Origin: an uncultured Steroidobacter sp.
GTDB taxonomy: Bacteria > Pseudomonadota > Gammaproteobacteria > Steroidobacterales > Steroidobacteraceae
NCBI GenBank assembly: GCA_937864115.1
Contig: CALMII010000021.1
Coordinates: 37,739-101,738, forward strand
Reading direction: 5' to 3'
DNA length: 64,000 nucleotides
Shown here piece by piece: positions 63,758 to 64,000 of this stretch. The translations under genes and the position numbers were made by a program. Under the pieces are notes generated by a model. It made no database searches. It was not told the origin of the DNA and saw only the letters and a list, made by a program, of their open reading frames with translations. Numbering within the stretch: the stretch's first letter is position 1; every line of letters starts with the position of its first letter.

Positions 63758-63833
63758 GCCTTGCGAGGCTAGCGGGCGATCGGGTTGGATCAGCGATGAA
63801 CTGTGATGAATTGTGGCGTGCGAAGTTGTCCTC

Positions 63834-63880
63834 CTGTGGGGCCGGCTTCAGCCGGCCTGAGAACTGTCAGGCTGAAGCCC
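63834..63880. repeat. REP-like repeat cluster 8
   Basis: Module A (63834-63859) followed by half an inverted module B that runs into GCCCAATGGC, as in cluster 1. Confidence 0.88.
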
Positions 63881-64000
63881 AATGGCACTGACTTAAGCGA
63901 TCGGCCCATTCCTCCCGCTCTCTAATCTTCTCCGTAGCTGCATTCAACACGCCACCACCGTAGTGAGTGGTGTGCCCGAGGGGCTTTGCTGGACCGTCGC
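63867..64000 (-). CDS. Possible partial gene at the right edge
   Basis: An open minus-strand frame enters from the right edge and ends at the TGA formed by the REP module (63867-63869). The last 44 residues read like a protein (GHTTHYGGGVLNAATEKIR, then EREEWADRL). Such a short stretch could be chance, so confidence is low. I do not recognise the family. Confidence 0.3.
   Translation of the reverse strand, partial: DGPAKPLGHTTHYGGGVLNAATEKIREREEWADRLSQCHWASA

Overview
The window is high-GC, densely packed bacterial chromosome. Gene content and order point to a gammaproteobacterium near the Xanthomonadales, Nevskiales or Steroidobacterales. The markers are lptF/lptG beside pepA-holC-valS, purMN with DUF2066, a CDP-alcohol transferase and hda, rnfABCDGE-nth, pilT-pilU, class I fumarase, a PEP-CTERM protein and REP-like repeats. 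The order-level placement is inference; no rRNA is present.

Layout. 1-2.4 kb: minus-strand pcnB-folK-deoxynucleoside kinase. 2.5-3.5 kb: tRNA-Glu with a copy of its 3' end 0.9 kb downstream, enclosing one secreted-protein gene. 4.8-9.3 kb: ABC operon of Gld type (ATPase, permease, GldG-like, DUF4340). 9.4-12.2 kb: RDD protein, lptG and lptF, divergent from pepA-holC. 14.3-15.6 kb: thioesterase and TauE/SafE permease. 15.7-23.7 kb: valS, then moxR, DUF58, transglutaminase and MtfA-like peptidase. 23.8-29.9 kb: minus-strand PEP-CTERM protein, MFS transporter, prfC, and pssA-udg-rimI. 30-34.9 kb: lytic transglycosylase, acylphosphatase, a lipoprotein, wrbA with DUF2069, and the DUF2066/pgsA-like/hda group. 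35-39.3 kb: purMN, DUF3108, dcd, mrp. 39.7-44.5 kb: a HEAT-repeat Ser/Thr kinase followed by pilT and pilU. 44.7-52.4 kb: metG, the rnf operon and nth. 52.5-64 kb: DUF1841, a small secreted protein, a GNAT enzyme, fumarase, a decayed BRO-type gene, a MAPEG protein, a HigA-like antitoxin with a truncated toxin, glgP, an acyl-CoA ligase, a membrane protein and ddl.

Most of the coding capacity is housekeeping: RNA processing, folate, translation, LPS export, purine synthesis, redox, peptidoglycan. The intergenic spaces are the unusual part. Eight carry a two-module REP-like repeat with palindromes centred on CAGGCTTCAGCCTG-type and CCGGCTTCAGCCGG-type cores. Several others carry unrelated arrays built of 7-10-nt words, most followed by an inverted copy, so that the gap could fold into one long hairpin. 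One GC-rich palindromic element lies in frame inside rnfC. These repeats, the HEAT-kinase beside pilT/pilU, the tRNA-flanked islet and the broken toxin-antitoxin locus are the best leads. All calls come from reading the sequence; no database search was run.
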